Position numbers and translations under genes: made by a program. From NCBI GenBank assembly GCA_026873275.1, contig JANTUC010000004.1:992001-1056000 (forward strand): a stretch of DNA of 64,000 nucleotides. The letters run 5' to 3'. The stretch comes from Pseudopithomyces maydicus. Lineage: Eukaryota; Ascomycota; Dothideomycetes; Pleosporales; Didymosphaeriaceae. Positions 37,714 to 49,627 of the stretch are shown here, in pieces (position 1 is the stretch's first letter; every line of letters starts with the position of its first letter). The notes under the pieces were generated by a model. That model had not been told where the DNA came from. It ran no database searches and saw only the letters and a program-made list of their open reading frames with translations.

Positions 37714-37859
37714 CTTTTTACTATAAAAAATCTAGATTTTTTAGAATAATTTAAAAATATTAATATTTAGTAATAATACAGCAGGTTATAAACGCGTTTA
37801 TATACAAATCAAATCAGGTTTAGCGCCAAGATATTCCCCGATTTTCGAACCTGACAGAT
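37714..37859 (-). repeat. Right terminal inverted repeat of element E
   Basis: Inverted copy of 9222-9377. Its outer end is 137 bases upstream of the ATG chosen for the BOR1-like gene and directly abuts normal-composition sequence. Confidence 0.85.
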
Positions 37860-37996
37860 GCATGTGGCTGGAGAAATCAGTGGACCCTTCATATATTGAC
37901 CTCGCCACTGCTTCAACGGTTGCTGCGCGACATCGCTTGCCGCATGACCCTGCCTTGCTACTAACATATAGCTCCATACGCCGTCAACCGCCATTC

Positions 37997-40240
37997 ATGG
38001 CTCCAGCAGAGGCACTCACTGTTCCTACACAAAGTCACGGCGTTTCCCTGCGCAGCGGCGCGTCGCCAAGTCGCTCCAAGAAAACATGGCGGTCGAGTAT
38101 GCCAGTTGGACCGCCAGAGGACCGCCTTGATCCGAACGACCGCCTAGGTCGCAAAAATACCCAATCTTCCCACCCATCGGCCAAACCAAGCTCGGATGCG
38201 TGGTGGAAGACCAGGCTGTTTGCTGGAATGTACAATGATATAAGGAGGAGGACACCATTTTACTGGAGCGACTTTAGGGACGCCTGGGATTATCGCGTGG
38301 TGCCTGCTACTGTATACATGTATTTTGCTAAGTATGTATACGTACCAATATACTGTTACCTATCATCCAGATGCTCTAGAATGGAGTGAATCTATCTTTT
38401 AAACACTGGCATGAATATCGATGCTTGCTAGGTGTCCTCGAGATTGAGAAGAACCATAAAACTGATCTTGTTCTAGCATCCTGCCTGCTTTGGCTTTCAG
38501 TTTGGATATGTTTGCGAAGACGGATCAGAGCTTTGGCGTCAACGAGGTGCTTCTGGCCTCTGTGCTTGCATCTGTGGTCTTTTCTTTGGCGGCATGCCAA
38601 CCGCTTGTGATTGTGGGAGTTACAGGTGAGTTCCTCCGGCACAAAAAAAGCTTCAACTTAACTTTTCGCAGGTCCTATCACGGTTTTCAACTACACTGTC
38701 TATGATATAATAGTACCACGAGGAACAAACTATTTTGCCTTCATGGCCTGGATTGGAATGTAAGTCTTTGAGTTGATGTTCGGTGAACCTAGCTAAAAGG
38801 GAAAAGATGGTCTCTGATATTCCACTGGATCCTCGCCATTACGAATTCTTGCAATGGCCTGCGCTACGTCACAAGATTTTCTTGTGGTAAGTTTTGTTAA
38901 GCTTCATGAATCTAGACTATGCTAAGTGCTGTTCCATAGATATTTTCGGCTTCTACGTTGCATTCATCTACCTGCAAAAAGGCATCCAGGTCCTCACCCG
39001 CCAATGGGAGATCTCCGATGCATCTGCCTACCTCTCCATTGCCATTTCGCTTCTAGTGACAACTGTTGCGTACATCTGTGGTATTCTAGGCACATCAAGC
39101 CTATTTCAACGCCACATTCGCAAGTTTGTGGAGGATTACGGGACGCCCTTGACCGTTGTTTTCTTCACAGGTTTCGTGCACATTGGCAAGATGGCAAACA
39201 TTGAGTTGCTGAAGCTTCCAACGAGCAAGGCATTTTTCCCGACTGCAGATCGTGGGTGGTTCATACATTTCTGGGATATCAGTGTCGGCGATGTGTTCCT
39301 CGCCATTCCGTTTGCGATTTTACTCACGATCCTCTTCTGGTTCGACCACAATGTGTCATCACTGATTGCTCAAGGCACAGAGTTTCCACTACGTAAACCG
39401 GCTGGCTTCCATTGGGATCTCTTCCTACTCGGTCTAACTACCGGAGTCGCTGGCCTACTCGGTATTCCCTTTCCCAATGGTTTGATCCCGCAAGCGCCAT
39501 TTCATACTACTTCTCTCTGCGTTACACGTACCATCTCTGATGATGATGACGAAACGAACAAAGGTCATACACGCCGTGTTGTCGACCATGTCGTCGAACA
39601 GCGAGTCTCGAACCTTGCACAGGGCCTCCTCACACTCGGCACCATGACAGGACCTTTGCTTATCGTTCTACACCTCATCCCTCAGGCTGTACTTGCCGGT
39701 CTGTTTTTCGTCATGGGAATTCAAGCACTCGAGGGTAACGGTATCACGTTGAAGCTTCTGTTCCTTGCTCGGGACAAGCATCTCACGCCCCGCTCCGACC
39801 CGCTGATGCGCATCGAGCGCCGCAGCGCTATCTGGATTTTTGTCGCACTCGAATTGATCGGTTTCGGCGCTACGTTTGCTATAACGCAGACCATAGCTGC
39901 CATTGGTTTCCCGGTGTTCATTCTGTTATATATCCCGATGCGGACGTGGGCTATGCCCAGGTGGTTTACTCCTCAAGAACTCGGAATCCTTGATGCACCT
40001 ACAGCGAGTCCTTTTACGATGGAAAGTGTCGGAGGTAATCATGGCGAGGTCATTCATCCCAATACCAGTGGTAGTGATGTATTGGAAGAGAGTGACGAAG
40101 CCGAGCGAGGGGAGAGGAGATTGTCGAGACGCGGGGGTTCGGTTGAGGAAGGTGGAAGGGATGCCGAAGAAGCCAGTAGGAGGAAGAGCAGTTCTCGAAC
40201 TGCGGAGGGGTTTGAACTGGACAATATCGGGAAGGCGTAA
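37997..40240 (+). CDS. BOR1: BOR1-type borate/anion transporter (SLC4 family)
   Basis: Plasma-membrane HCO3-/borate transporter family; fungal members export boron. Exons 37997-38331, 38477-38625, 38672-38759, 38807-38886 and 38940-40240 give 650 residues with consistent phases. Motifs: FAGMYNDIRRRTPFYWSDF just before the first membrane segment, YFANILPALAFSLDMF, ACQPLVIVGVTGPITVFNY, NGLRYVTRFSCDIFGFYVAFIYLQKG, GLLGIPFPNGLIPQAP. About 10-13 hydrophobic segments and a hydrophilic acidic tail. An in-frame ATG at 37862 could add 45 residues, but 37997 reads more like family starts. The transposon edge (37859) lies 137 bases upstream, so the original promoter has been displaced. The first intron is long (145 nt) for this region. 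Confidence 0.9.
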
Positions 40241-40718
40241 ACAGAAGCTAGAATTAGAGACGGAGTCTACACGGATGTACTGTAGACGCTTGTCATCCTG
40301 ATCCAGATACATTAGGCGTTGCATGGTAGAAGTTGATGTAGTTTTGTCTCAAAGGAAACCCGAAGAGTTGTTTCTGAGAGTAGTTTATACATAGGTGGCT
40401 CAACTTTCACATGATTATTGGAGGTTACAGTGAGAAGGGTGGAAGTGAAAAGAGCTTCAATATCAACCGAGAATGGAATATATGGTCAGAGCGGCTACTC
40501 CTATATGCTAAAGCTACAGAAGAGAGAGATAAACTCCGTCCATGCTCGGGGTATCTTATCCTACACGTAATGCTTTTGTAGAGAAATTCGAGACATTGTA
40601 CAAGCCCTCCAACGCCACCGTAATATGATCATACACTAACAGAGTAGATGGTCGCGGTCGTAAATAGAAGCCATATGACTCCTGAGGTATGTACCCTGGA
40701 GCAAAGATGATGACAAAG
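40241..40718. other. Intergenic, convergent 3' flanks of BOR1 and RPC82
   Basis: About 480 bases with no open frame of interest, presumably 3' UTRs of both genes. Confidence 0.5.
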
Positions 40719-42761
40719 TTAGGCCGTAGTCAATGGCCCACAGTAATCACGCAAGACCGCGACCAAGTCGTCTTCTCTGGACAATTGCAAAAGCAATTTT
40801 TCTTGCACTTCCTTCCACTTCTTCAGCGCATCCAACTCATCCTGTTTGAGGTATTTTGCCTCATTTCCAGCGACGTCTGTGCGGCTCGCCTTTGATAACA
40901 GCTCCTGGATCTTTTCGCGCTCAAAGGCGATACGCTGGAGAATGCGGACCTGGCCTTTGTATGTATCATGAAGAAGCTTTTCACGGGCGCGCTGAATGTC
41001 GAACCAGATAAGATGTATCGAGAGCTTCGCCTCACGACGGTCAACTTTTGGAACTTCTTGCGTCTGAACAAAGCCCTGAACAGTGAGTTCATTGACGATG
41101 GCTCGAATGTCGTTCGCGGATTGCATCATGGTATTGCATAACTGGCGCTCGTCCAATTTGCCCTTCTTTTTCAGTGCACGGACCAGCTTCATTGCCGTCT
41201 TACTTTTCCTTGCAAGTACAGTGTTTTCAATTTCTTGCTGAATCAAGCTCTTGGCGATCAAATCAAAGTCAACCCTATATTGACCTCTCGCGTGCCAGGT
41301 GACAAAATGGAAAGGATGATCTGCGAGCAAACTAAAATGTGCCTCTACGATCTCGAGTCGTTCGTGAAAACCCAGGGATGAAGGATCGACTGGCTGAGAA
41401 AGCACGCCATCCTTCCCGACGTTCGTGTTCTTAGTGATGCGTGCAATTGCATTTGGGTCCAGGCCATTGCAGATATCGATATCAAGGATCTTGGCTCGTT
41501 GAGCAACGTCTTTGGTGTTGACCACGTAGTCGAGATTTGGTTCCCACTGTGGCTGGTCCTCAATATTCGGCGGGGAAGGATCCGGATAGTCTTCGAAACA
41601 GCGAGGAATATTTTTTTCGAGCGACCGCAAGAGTATCTCATACAAACGCGCAGTTGTGTGACTTATGCGTTGTTCGACGAGAGAGACAAGGTGTTGGGAG
41701 CGCATTGCTACGGCAGCCTTTTCGGGGTTGAGACGAATGACGAGATCATCTTCGGGAGAAGTAGAGCCGCCGGTACTACCGTATTGGCCACCTCCGTTCA
41801 GTTTTGCCCGCTTGTTGGGACCGTAGTCGGAGTCGTCCGCTTTTCTCTTTTTGAAGAGAACTGTGGTACTTCAAGCCAGGAATCGCGAGTGCGGCGTTTG
41901 TTCTCCATGATCAGATGGGCGAGCATGTCCTTGTCCTTGGTGCCAGTGGGGACTGCTCCACCCCATCGATCGTTCAGAGCTTGCTGCCGTGCAATGTTGT
42001 GCATGTCTTCTGCAGAGAGGTATTGCGCTTCAGCGACCTGTATGACCCAGCCATGCTCCATGAGGGTCTGGACAATTGCAGAGAGCTCTTCTGGCGACGC
42101 TAGGGTTTCTTCGTCTTGATCGGGGTGGGATCCATTCAGCCCATTCGTATCGCCGTGGCCGTTGACGGTGCCGTTAACCTTGGTGCCGTTGGCCTTCTGG
42201 CCACTGGCGGGCTCCTCGTCTCTGTTCGGAGGGAAATAGGCGTCTTTGAGATCTGAGATGGAAGTGTGCCCCAGGGTCAGGAGGTTGGAGACGACGTTTG
42301 CCGTCTTCTTGTCGAAGCGCTCCTCGACGAAGTGGGCAATCTTTGCGAGGCGGACCAGGGCGTAGGACTGCTGCCAGTCGATGTCGTAGAAGACGGCGGG
42401 CTCGGTCGAGGGCGAGTGGAAGACGAGGTGCTGCTGGGTTAGGATGACGAGGCCGAGGCTGACCTGGGTGGTGGACAGGTAAGAGGCCTTTGAGATTTCG
42501 GCGCGGCGCTGGCGTCCATGGCGCGCCAGGACGGAGAAGACACGCTGGCAGGGTCAGCGGCAGGCACGAGGGAGGGCTCAAGGGCGGCGAGGTGGGTGGA
42601 CGTACCGAGGCGAGCTCGCCATAGATGTCCTCGACAAGGAAGGTGCACAGCTCGGCGAGGACCTGGTCGCATGTTAGCAGTCACTCGGACGCTGGGGCAG
42701 GTGGATGTCGGGCGGCGCGCGGCCAGAGACGTACCGGAGTCTCGCGCTGCGTGTAAGACAT
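40719..42761 (-). CDS. RPC82: RNA polymerase III subunit RPC82 (C3), with an apparent frameshift
   Basis: Winged-helix subunit of Pol III, needed for initiation at tRNA and 5S genes. Exons 42735-42761, 42607-42662 plus its last base at 42606, and 40719-42544. N-terminus MSYTQRETP, then LAELCTFLVEDIYGELAS and the RPC82 HTH region; the middle has the basic KRKADDSDYGPNKRAKL; the C-terminus has FDIQRAREKLLHDTYKGQVRILQRIAFERE. The frame breaks at 41848-41852, a run of five T (A on the coding strand): upstream codons run into a stop at 41798, downstream codons are in the other frame. One more A restores ~636 residues, the normal size. As the gene is essential, an assembly error is the likely cause. 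Divergent from QCR2. Confidence 0.88.
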
Positions 42762-43041
42762 GGCTGCCTAGATATTTGCCAGATATCTAGGGTTCGTCGG
42801 GGCTACCGGGGAGGCATTGGGGTGCGCGTGGGTGCTGGGCGTCGGCGCGGAGCTTGCGCAAAAAGTGAAGGCGGCGGGGAGAATTAGAGGCGGGTGGCCC
42901 GACCAACCAGGGATGGCGCGACGTGGTTATGTCAGCGTCGAAGGAAACTGCACAGCTTCATCGGCTACCATCGCCAGCACCATCCCATCCATTGCCGTCC
43001 GCCCACACATCGCAGCCCCGTAGCTCGGCGTCCGCTTCACC

Positions 43042-44586
43042 ATGTTCTCCCGCTCCACCGCCTGCCGGGGCGCCCAGAGAGCTGCGCGCCAGGCCGCCGT
43101 CCGCCCCTCGCAGCGCCGCGGGCTCGCAGCTCCCGCCTCAGGATCCTTTCAGTACCAGTCCGGCGAGGCCAACGGCGTCAAGTTCGCCAGCAGAGACTAC
43201 GCCGGCGCCACCACAACCCTCGCCCTCGTGGCCAAGGCCGGTACGCGCTACCAGCCGCTGCCCGGCCTGACCGAGGGCCTGCAGCACTTTGCATTCCGGG
43301 TACGCTGCTCAGCGCCCCATGAAGCTGTGGGAAGCTCCGCTGACTGTCAATTGCACTCCAGAACACTGCCAGACGATCCACCCTGCGCATTGTCCGCGAA
43401 TCCGAGCTCCTGGGCGCCCAGCTCACCTCGTTCCACACCCGCGAGAACCTGGTCCTCGAGGCCAAGTTCCTGCGCGATGACCTCCCCTACTTCGTCGAGC
43501 TCTTCGGCGAGGTGGCCGCCTCGACCAAGTACCAGCGTACGCTGCTCCACCACTGATTTGCCATCGCCTACTGATTCCAGCAGCCCATGTCTACCTGGAG
43601 GAGGTCCTCCCCATGATCCAGTTCGCCCACAAGCGCTTCCTCGCCAGCCCGCTTGACATGGCCATCAACTCTGCACACAGCCTCGCCTTCCACCGCGGCC
43701 TCGGCAACCCCACCGCCTCCTCGTCCTCCCACCCTTACACCAAGTACCTCGAGGCCGACACCATCGAGTGGTTCTCCCAGGTCGCCTATGCCAAGCCCAA
43801 CTTCGCCCTCGTTGCCAACGGCGCCGAGCACAGCGAGCTGAACAAGTGGACAAACGAGTTCTTTGGCAACGTCCGGGATTCGCCCATTGAGCCGCTCACC
43901 GTCGGTACCGAGCAGACCAAGTACTACGGAGGAGAAGAGCGCATCGCCCACGACAAGGCCAACGCTGTCGTCATCGCTTTCCCAGGATCAAGCTCCTTCA
44001 CCGGCAAGTTCTACAAGCCTGAGATTGCTGTTCTCGGATCTCTCCTCGGTGGACAGTCCAGCATCAAGTGGTCTTCCGGTTTCTCGCTGCTCGGCAACGC
44101 AAAGGCCTCCCCTGGAACCCAGGTCAAGACCACCAGCGCCATTTACTCCGACGCCGGTCTCCTGTACACTGCCATCACCGGCAACGCTGAATACGTTGCA
44201 CAGACAGCCAAGACCACCGTCGAGCTCATCCAGAAGATCGCTGCTGGTGATATTCCTCAGGAGCTCTTCCAGAAGGCCAAGGCCGCTGCCAAGTTCAAGG
44301 AGCTTGAATACGGTCAGGACATCACCGCCGGCATCGAATACACTGGCTCTGGCCTTGTCAACAGCAACCAGGCCTACCAGATCGATGAGGTCGCCAAGGC
44401 CATTGATGGTGTCACAGAGGAGGCTGTCAAGTCGGTAAGTCTAGGCACTCCAAACCGATGCAAAAGTGAAATACTAATCGTGAAACTTAGGCCGCCAAGT
44501 CATTACTCGAGCAGAAGGCTTCGGTCTCCGCTGTGGGTGATCTCCACGTCCTGCCTTTTGCTGAGGACCTTGGTCTCAAGGTGTAA
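43042..44586 (+). CDS. QCR2: Cytochrome bc1 complex core protein 2
   Basis: Core subunit of respiratory complex III, peptidase-M16-like fold, in the mitochondrial inner membrane. Exons 43042-43299, 43362-43536, 43584-44434 and 44491-44586 give 459 residues, the usual size in filamentous fungi. The first ~30 residues are Arg/Ala/Ser-rich, a mitochondrial presequence. Motifs: FASRDYAGATTTLALVAKAGTRYQP, GLTEGLQHFAFRNT, LGAQLTSFHTRENL, and SSIKWSSGFSLL near the middle. The M16 zinc-binding HxxEH is absent, as expected for core 2. Intron 2 ends in a CAGCAG tandem acceptor; I used the second AG, the first would add one Ala. Confidence 0.93.
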
Positions 44587-45124
44587 ATACAATCTCTATA
44601 AAGTGTGGATGCGGTGTGAAGAGTTGCTAAGTCAGGGGCTTGATGTAACATTACCTGTGATTAGTCCCAGATAGATGTGTTTTATATGAAGATTTCTCAT
44701 TTGTTACTCATCTTTTACTCGCTGCTGAAGTAATTGCGATTGGTGATCATGGGAGAAAGCGTGATTGCACAGATTGTGCTAGAGCGCAGGATGTCGGCCT
44801 ATTGGCAATAGTATTTCAAATTCGAGATGTTTTTCGGGAAGGGTTGTCTATCAAATATCTCCATGATTCGTCTCTGCAGGGTATCTTCACATGCATGCGC
44901 GACGTCCACTGGACGAGCATCGCCGCACAGGCCACCATGAACATGACGTCCCGCGCAAGCTCACGACAACCTGGAGTTTACCCAACCCACAAATTCTCAC
45001 AGGCACGCATACGGCGGAGTACACAACGTGTCGTAACATCGTCACCCTATACTTAGGTTGTTGGTTCTCGGAATCAGCACGCTCACACTCACATATACAC
45101 ACACACCACGCGCCGCGAACAACG
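44587..45124. other. Intergenic between QCR2 and CENP-W
   Basis: About 540 bases, no gene seen. Short CACA-rich stretch at 45090-45108 just before the CENP-W start. Confidence 0.5.
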
Positions 45125-45451
45125 ATGCCCCAAACACTCTATCCCCGCGGTACCGTCAAGAAAATCGTGAAGGCGCACGCGAATCGCACACTCTCTAAGA
45201 ATGCTGATATATTGGTGTTTCTCAAATATGCGCTGTTCATGCAGGAGTACGTGTTATCCTCGAGTTCCGATGCGAGACCTATCGGGCTGGACCGAAAGCG
45301 ACACGAAGTTGGGTTGAGCAGCGTTCGCTAACACGAGTGCAGAGTCATGAGAGAAGCCAGCATAGCATCGAAACAATCCGGCGAGCGCGGCATAAGCGCT
45401 AGGAGTGTACGGAAAGTAAGAGAAGGGTGTTTGAGGAAGTTCAAGGGATGA
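45125..45451 (+). CDS. CENP-W: CENP-W / Wip1-like histone-fold kinetochore protein
   Basis: Small histone-fold partner of CENP-T at the inner kinetochore. Exons 45125-45246 and 45343-45451 give 76 residues. The chain has the CENP-W pattern: YPRGTVKKIVKAH, NRTLSKNADILVFLKYALFMQE, then SKQSGERGISARSVRKV and a final LRKFKG. The intron (96 nt, GTACGT...GTGCAG) splits the central helix codon and restores the frame. Size and the absence of tails fit the family. Confidence 0.82.
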
Positions 45452-45702
45452 TTGTGTGGATAGGGAAATGGATATGACTCGGGGCTCTCATGGATGACTT
45501 ATTGGATTGTGCTGGCACACTTTATGATACAAGCGGGGTGTGACTACGGGGCATAGGGGGCAGATATGGCTGTACCCTTGGTGTGATGGCATGGGAAGAA
45601 CTATGGCGTTTGGATGGATTATAAACTAAGATACCCGCGCGACGGACATACAGGTGGTCCCGGCCTACTACAATCAATCACTGTCAGCATCCGACCCTAA
45701 GT

Positions 45703-48357
45703 CTAACCCTTAATTACCTTGGCGACTATCCACCCTTCGACATATCTTTTTGCCTTGCCCGCTTCAGGAAGCTCAAGTTGCACTTCCACCGTGCGCTCTG
45801 GTTCAATATTCTGGACAGCACTCTTGAGTCCAACAGCAGCAACACCTAAAGATACGCAACTCGCTAGCAAGCCCTGCACCTCCTTGCTCCATGCTTGCTC
45901 AACCCCACTTGCCTTTGAATTTTCGGCACCATGCTTCTTGACCTGGCTGAAAGCATCTTTGGCAACCTTCAAAGAGGCATCTATTTCGGTCCAGAGTTTT
46001 GATTCGCCATTTTTCATGTCATCGTAGAATGCGGCCGAGGGTTCCAAGTATGGTCCATACGGCTGGAGCGCAGCTTGGAATTCTGCAAAAGGCGGTACCT
46101 CGGGAGGTTGGAGTGCAAGGAAAGGCTTCATACGAAGCTCATAACGCAAATGCTCCGTGCTGAACGGCCTCTTGGGGTAAGGAAGAAGATGGAGATAACT
46201 CGCGATTGTATAGAGACTGGAAGTCGCCTTTGCAAACGAACTAGTTCCTAGAGCCTGTTGTTTCTCGGAGTCTATGAACGCCATCTTCTGATCGAGCTCT
46301 TGAGCTTCAACCCAGCGGGAGGATTGGACTAATTGTTCACGGCGCTCGGCGCAATGATCTTCACAACTATCCAATAGAGCCCGGCGCTTATCTGATACTA
46401 TCGCGAGAAAGTGGTACATTCCCGCGTATTCGTCAGGCAAGTAAACATCCTGTTCAAAGCCAAGGATAATAATCTTTTCGACCATCCATAATTTCTTAGC
46501 GTACGCCCATGTTGACAACGGGTTTACCATAATCTCATTCGCGATGTTGAGTTGCTGAGCAGCAGACATGAGGTCCGCATCGACGAAGGCTGCATCTTGT
46601 TGTAGCAAGTCCCACGCAGAAATAACATGCGTGAGTAGTCGACGGAGCCGACATCTGTTCTGGCCCAAAGCTACCCAGAAGTCTAGATAAGGTTGACCCA
46701 CACGGTCTACAAACTCATCTATCAGAAGAGCGAACTGCAACCTCGGCGGTTTAGGCATGAGCGGATTGCGTGGAGGAGAGAGCGCCCAATTGGCCGGATC
46801 GAGGACAGAAGATTCATGGAAAACAAAAGATCTCACATCTTCGAGAGGGAGTGATACGGGAGCGTTCAGTATGTAAGGATCGAAAAGAACATTCGCCAGG
46901 TAGGACCTTGAGTAGGGGAGAGGCGTCGGCTGACGAGATGCAAATACCCACAGGAAGGATTGATATTCCAATGGATCTGTTGGTAGATCTTTGAAACGTG
47001 TTGCTTCTTCACAGTCAGCGCACATCTGTTTCAGATTCTGCAATGCTTCCTTGAAGTCGACATCGACGATCGGTCGTGGTGGTACGGTCGATGCAAGACG
47101 CCGCTGTATTTTCGTGCTGAAGGAGCCAGGAACAGGTTTTCCTAGCTGATGAGTGTCGTGCATCTCGTCAATCTTCGGCACTAGCGGTGGCCAAAAATTT
47201 GACAGGAGATCCAAAGGACATTCTGGATCCAGAGCACATAAGAAAGCCTTTCGAAATTGCAATCTGGCGATGATGGCAGATCGAAGTGCATCATCAATCT
47301 CAAGGTCAGACCTACGCGCCTCAGCATACATCACTCCATACAATGGCACGCGGGTACGCAATAACTTACTCTTCCATGATTTCCACACTTGCGTCAAGCT
47401 CGCGTAGAAACACATCAATCGGGGTCTGTACAAATAGAACCCGATTGTAGGTGTGTGTGCAGAAGTCTTCCTCCTCAAAATAATCTCTTGACATTATTTT
47501 GGCCATGACATAGTCGCAACCTTTAATGAGAGCCAGACAATATGCCCTGAGCACATCTAGCATCATGTTAGGTCTCCTTTCGTCGGGAATGTCACCACGA
47601 TAGAACTGCGCTTGAGGAATGTTCCTTGGTTCTGGCCATAATAATTTATCAATGTAGACTGATGTGAAGAGTGTCTGTGAAAGTGGATAGCCTGTATGCC
47701 ATGCCATTTCATAGCACAAAAGCTGGTCCATGATGCCAATGAGTTCTTCTGGTAAGAGTGGAGTCAAGGGATCGTAGTCATCCTCAAGAGTTTCACCTGG
47801 TTGGAGAAACCCGCTGTCCATCTTTGGGTCCATGATCTAAATACGTCATTAGAAATCAGGTCACCTGGCGAAGATAGAAGAGCAGATACCTCAATGGCTC
47901 CGATAGACTCAAACAGCGTGAAGTAGTCATCTTTCACCAGCTGCCCAACAGCGAGAGCTAAAATATAGCATTAGCGATGCCAGATTGGTGAGAACATTGA
48001 GTGGGGCGAATGCAATCAGTGTGTTGAATAGTGGTTTACGAGCGTGAGGTGTTACGCAAGGTCAAGCATGTCGAGATAGATGGAGCAAACACTCACCTTG
48101 ACAAGCCTTTGTGAACTTATCCGTCACATCGTGAATCTTTGGCGGTGAAGCACCACGCCTCGGTGCCTGTCTTAGTGGTAAGCCGGTTTGTGCAAATCTA
48201 GAGCCCTCTGCAGGCGCAAAGGCGGGGCCTAAACCCTCGTCAATACTGCGGTCGACAAACACTAGGAACGATGCGACTAACCTGTGCCATTCTGGGCGAT
48301 GATCGAATCGGTGTCGCGTGCAACGGCGTTGTCGCGGAGGAGCGATGTGTCAGTCAT
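45703..48357 (-). CDS. MAK10: NatC N-terminal acetyltransferase auxiliary subunit Mak10 (Naa35)
   Basis: Auxiliary/ribosome-linked subunit of NatC, which acetylates Met-Leu/Ile/Phe N-termini. Exons 48282-48357, 48097-48228, 47890-47957, 47370-47836 and 45703-47311 give 783 residues; all phases agree. Conserved region: AVGQLVKDDYFTLFESIGAIEIMDPKMDSGF, then QTLFTSVYIDKL and the ALIKGCDYV segment. The first intron was set to 53 nt with a TTGAC branch because shorter choices leave a stop or an impossible 20-nt intron; this joins AQNGT to GPAFAPAEG. The C-terminal 500 residues are helical, as in Naa35. Confidence 0.9.
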
Positions 48358-48696
48358 GGTAAGGAATGGCCCTGGTTGGGTGTGGAGTTGCTTCCGATGC
48401 GGAAGTCTAGTGTGACCAGGCAGATGTGCTAGGGTGCGCTTGCAGCTGCGAACAAGCTTTGGAGAGAGAGCTCAAGAGGCGTCACCCGCAATGATCAAGA
48501 AGTGGGCTTCACAAACAGATTAAATCATGTCATGCAATCGGGGCTTAGATATCGTCGTGCGCTGACTTTTCAAACTTTCCCCCGCGAATGCCGTGCTGAT
48601 AGTACAGAATATACATGCCACCGTCTGTCGCACCTTCCTCCCCAGCACCCTCCGTCTGTCTATCCCTTCATCCAGCCATTGCTTGCATCCTTACAT

Positions 48697-49031
48697 CTAA
48701 GACGATGCCGCGGTCTCGGTGGCGACAGCGTTGGCCTCAGCCAGGTTCTTCAGTTCGCCCTGCTTGCCGTTCTGCCGTATGTCAACTTCTGTGAACGCTC
48801 CAGGGTATCCCTATGTACGTACGTCCCACTTGGCAAACCTGATCTCGCTCTCGCCTCGGCGCTCGGCAGCGATTCTCTTATCCTCCTTGAGCGAACGACG
48901 CACGACACGGGATGCAACCGCAATGTAGCGGTTGTAACTGTTCAGGGTGTCAGATTCAATTGCGGGTGCCTCGGGGCGCGCAGGGGGCGAATGGCGTACG
49001 AGAGACCGGCCGCTTTCCACGCGAATGCCAT
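48697..49031 (-). CDS. ATP15: Mitochondrial ATP synthase epsilon subunit
   Basis: Small subunit of the F1 central stalk. Exons 49000-49031, 48823-48937 and 48697-48771 give 73 residues, the normal size. Sequence features: MAFAWKAAGLSYNRY start with no cleavable presequence, VASRVVRRSLKEDKR, and RFAKWDNGKQGEL. The introns (62 and 51 nt) have GTACG donors and CAG acceptors. Confidence 0.92.
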
Positions 49032-49627
49032 TGTGATGGTCGAATGTGTGGTTTCGGAGGTTGTGGTTGTTGGAGGGTCGAGCTTGTGGTTGTGAAGGGT
49101 TGAGCGGAGCTTGCCCGAAAGTTCGCGGATGCGGCTCGGCGGAATCGACGTCACGTGCACTAACTCGACCCGTCGACCTGTGGACCCGTCGACTTGTTGC
49201 ATCAGACAATGCTCAAAGCGCCCATGTCACGCCGCCGTTCAGTATTTTACATAGTGTAGAAGTGGCATGGTGTCTCGACTTATGTCTGCCTTATTAGACC
49301 AAAAATCCTTCTCTGGATCTATCGGATTGCGGCTTGCTGGCTCGTTACAGTGCCATGTTTACATGTAATTTCAAGACAGATTCGCAAGAACGTCATACGT
49401 GACGTGGCAGGATAGAGGAATTCAACAAGCTGAAGCATGGTCATGTTGGTGGAGTCATATAGTTCATTCACATTTCTCTAATCGTGGACCACATAGTCGT
49501 TGAGCATTAGTCCAACGTATTGGCCGAACTCACTGTGGGTGAATTCTCCCACAATGAGCGAGCATTCGGGAGGGTTTGGCCCTTGCTCTTACATGCCCTG
49601 GTGTAGCACAGAGTATTTGTAGCTTCC
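49032..49627. other. Intergenic between ATP15 and PRE5
   Basis: About 600 bases with only fortuitous frames; upstream region of ATP15 and 3' flank of PRE5. Short direct repeats of a CGTCGACC-like motif occur near 49170-49200. Confidence 0.5.

Larger units (their letters stand above)
9222..37859. mobile_element. Element E: short TIR transposon split by the nested retrotransposons
   Basis: The ends are long inverted repeats: 9222-9377 on the left and 37714-37859 on the right read the same inward for about 150 bases, beginning ATCTGTCAGGTTCGAAAATC, with scattered C/T, G/A and small indel differences. Removing element D and one copy of its TSD leaves about 490 bp, so E was a small non-autonomous (MITE-like) DNA element with no transposase. 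Both outer flanks carry AT, which could be a 2-bp target duplication or simply part of the palindromic end. The interior is RIP-degraded like D. Family is not identified. Confidence 0.75.

Noticed and set aside
9222..37859. A 28.6 kb cargo-carrying giant transposon (Starship-like) bounded by inverted repeats
   Set aside because: No tyrosine-recombinase captain or cargo genes; everything inside is explained by nested LTR elements, and the original TIR element is only ~490 bp.
41826..41848. A micro-intron explaining the RPC82 frame change
   Set aside because: Only ~23 nt is available with GT..AG ends, too short; a missing base in the homopolymer is simpler.
48245..48281. 20-nt or 36-nt first intron in MAK10
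   Set aside because: Too short for the spliceosome, and the 36-nt version runs into a stop; the 53-nt choice has a branch site and correct phase.
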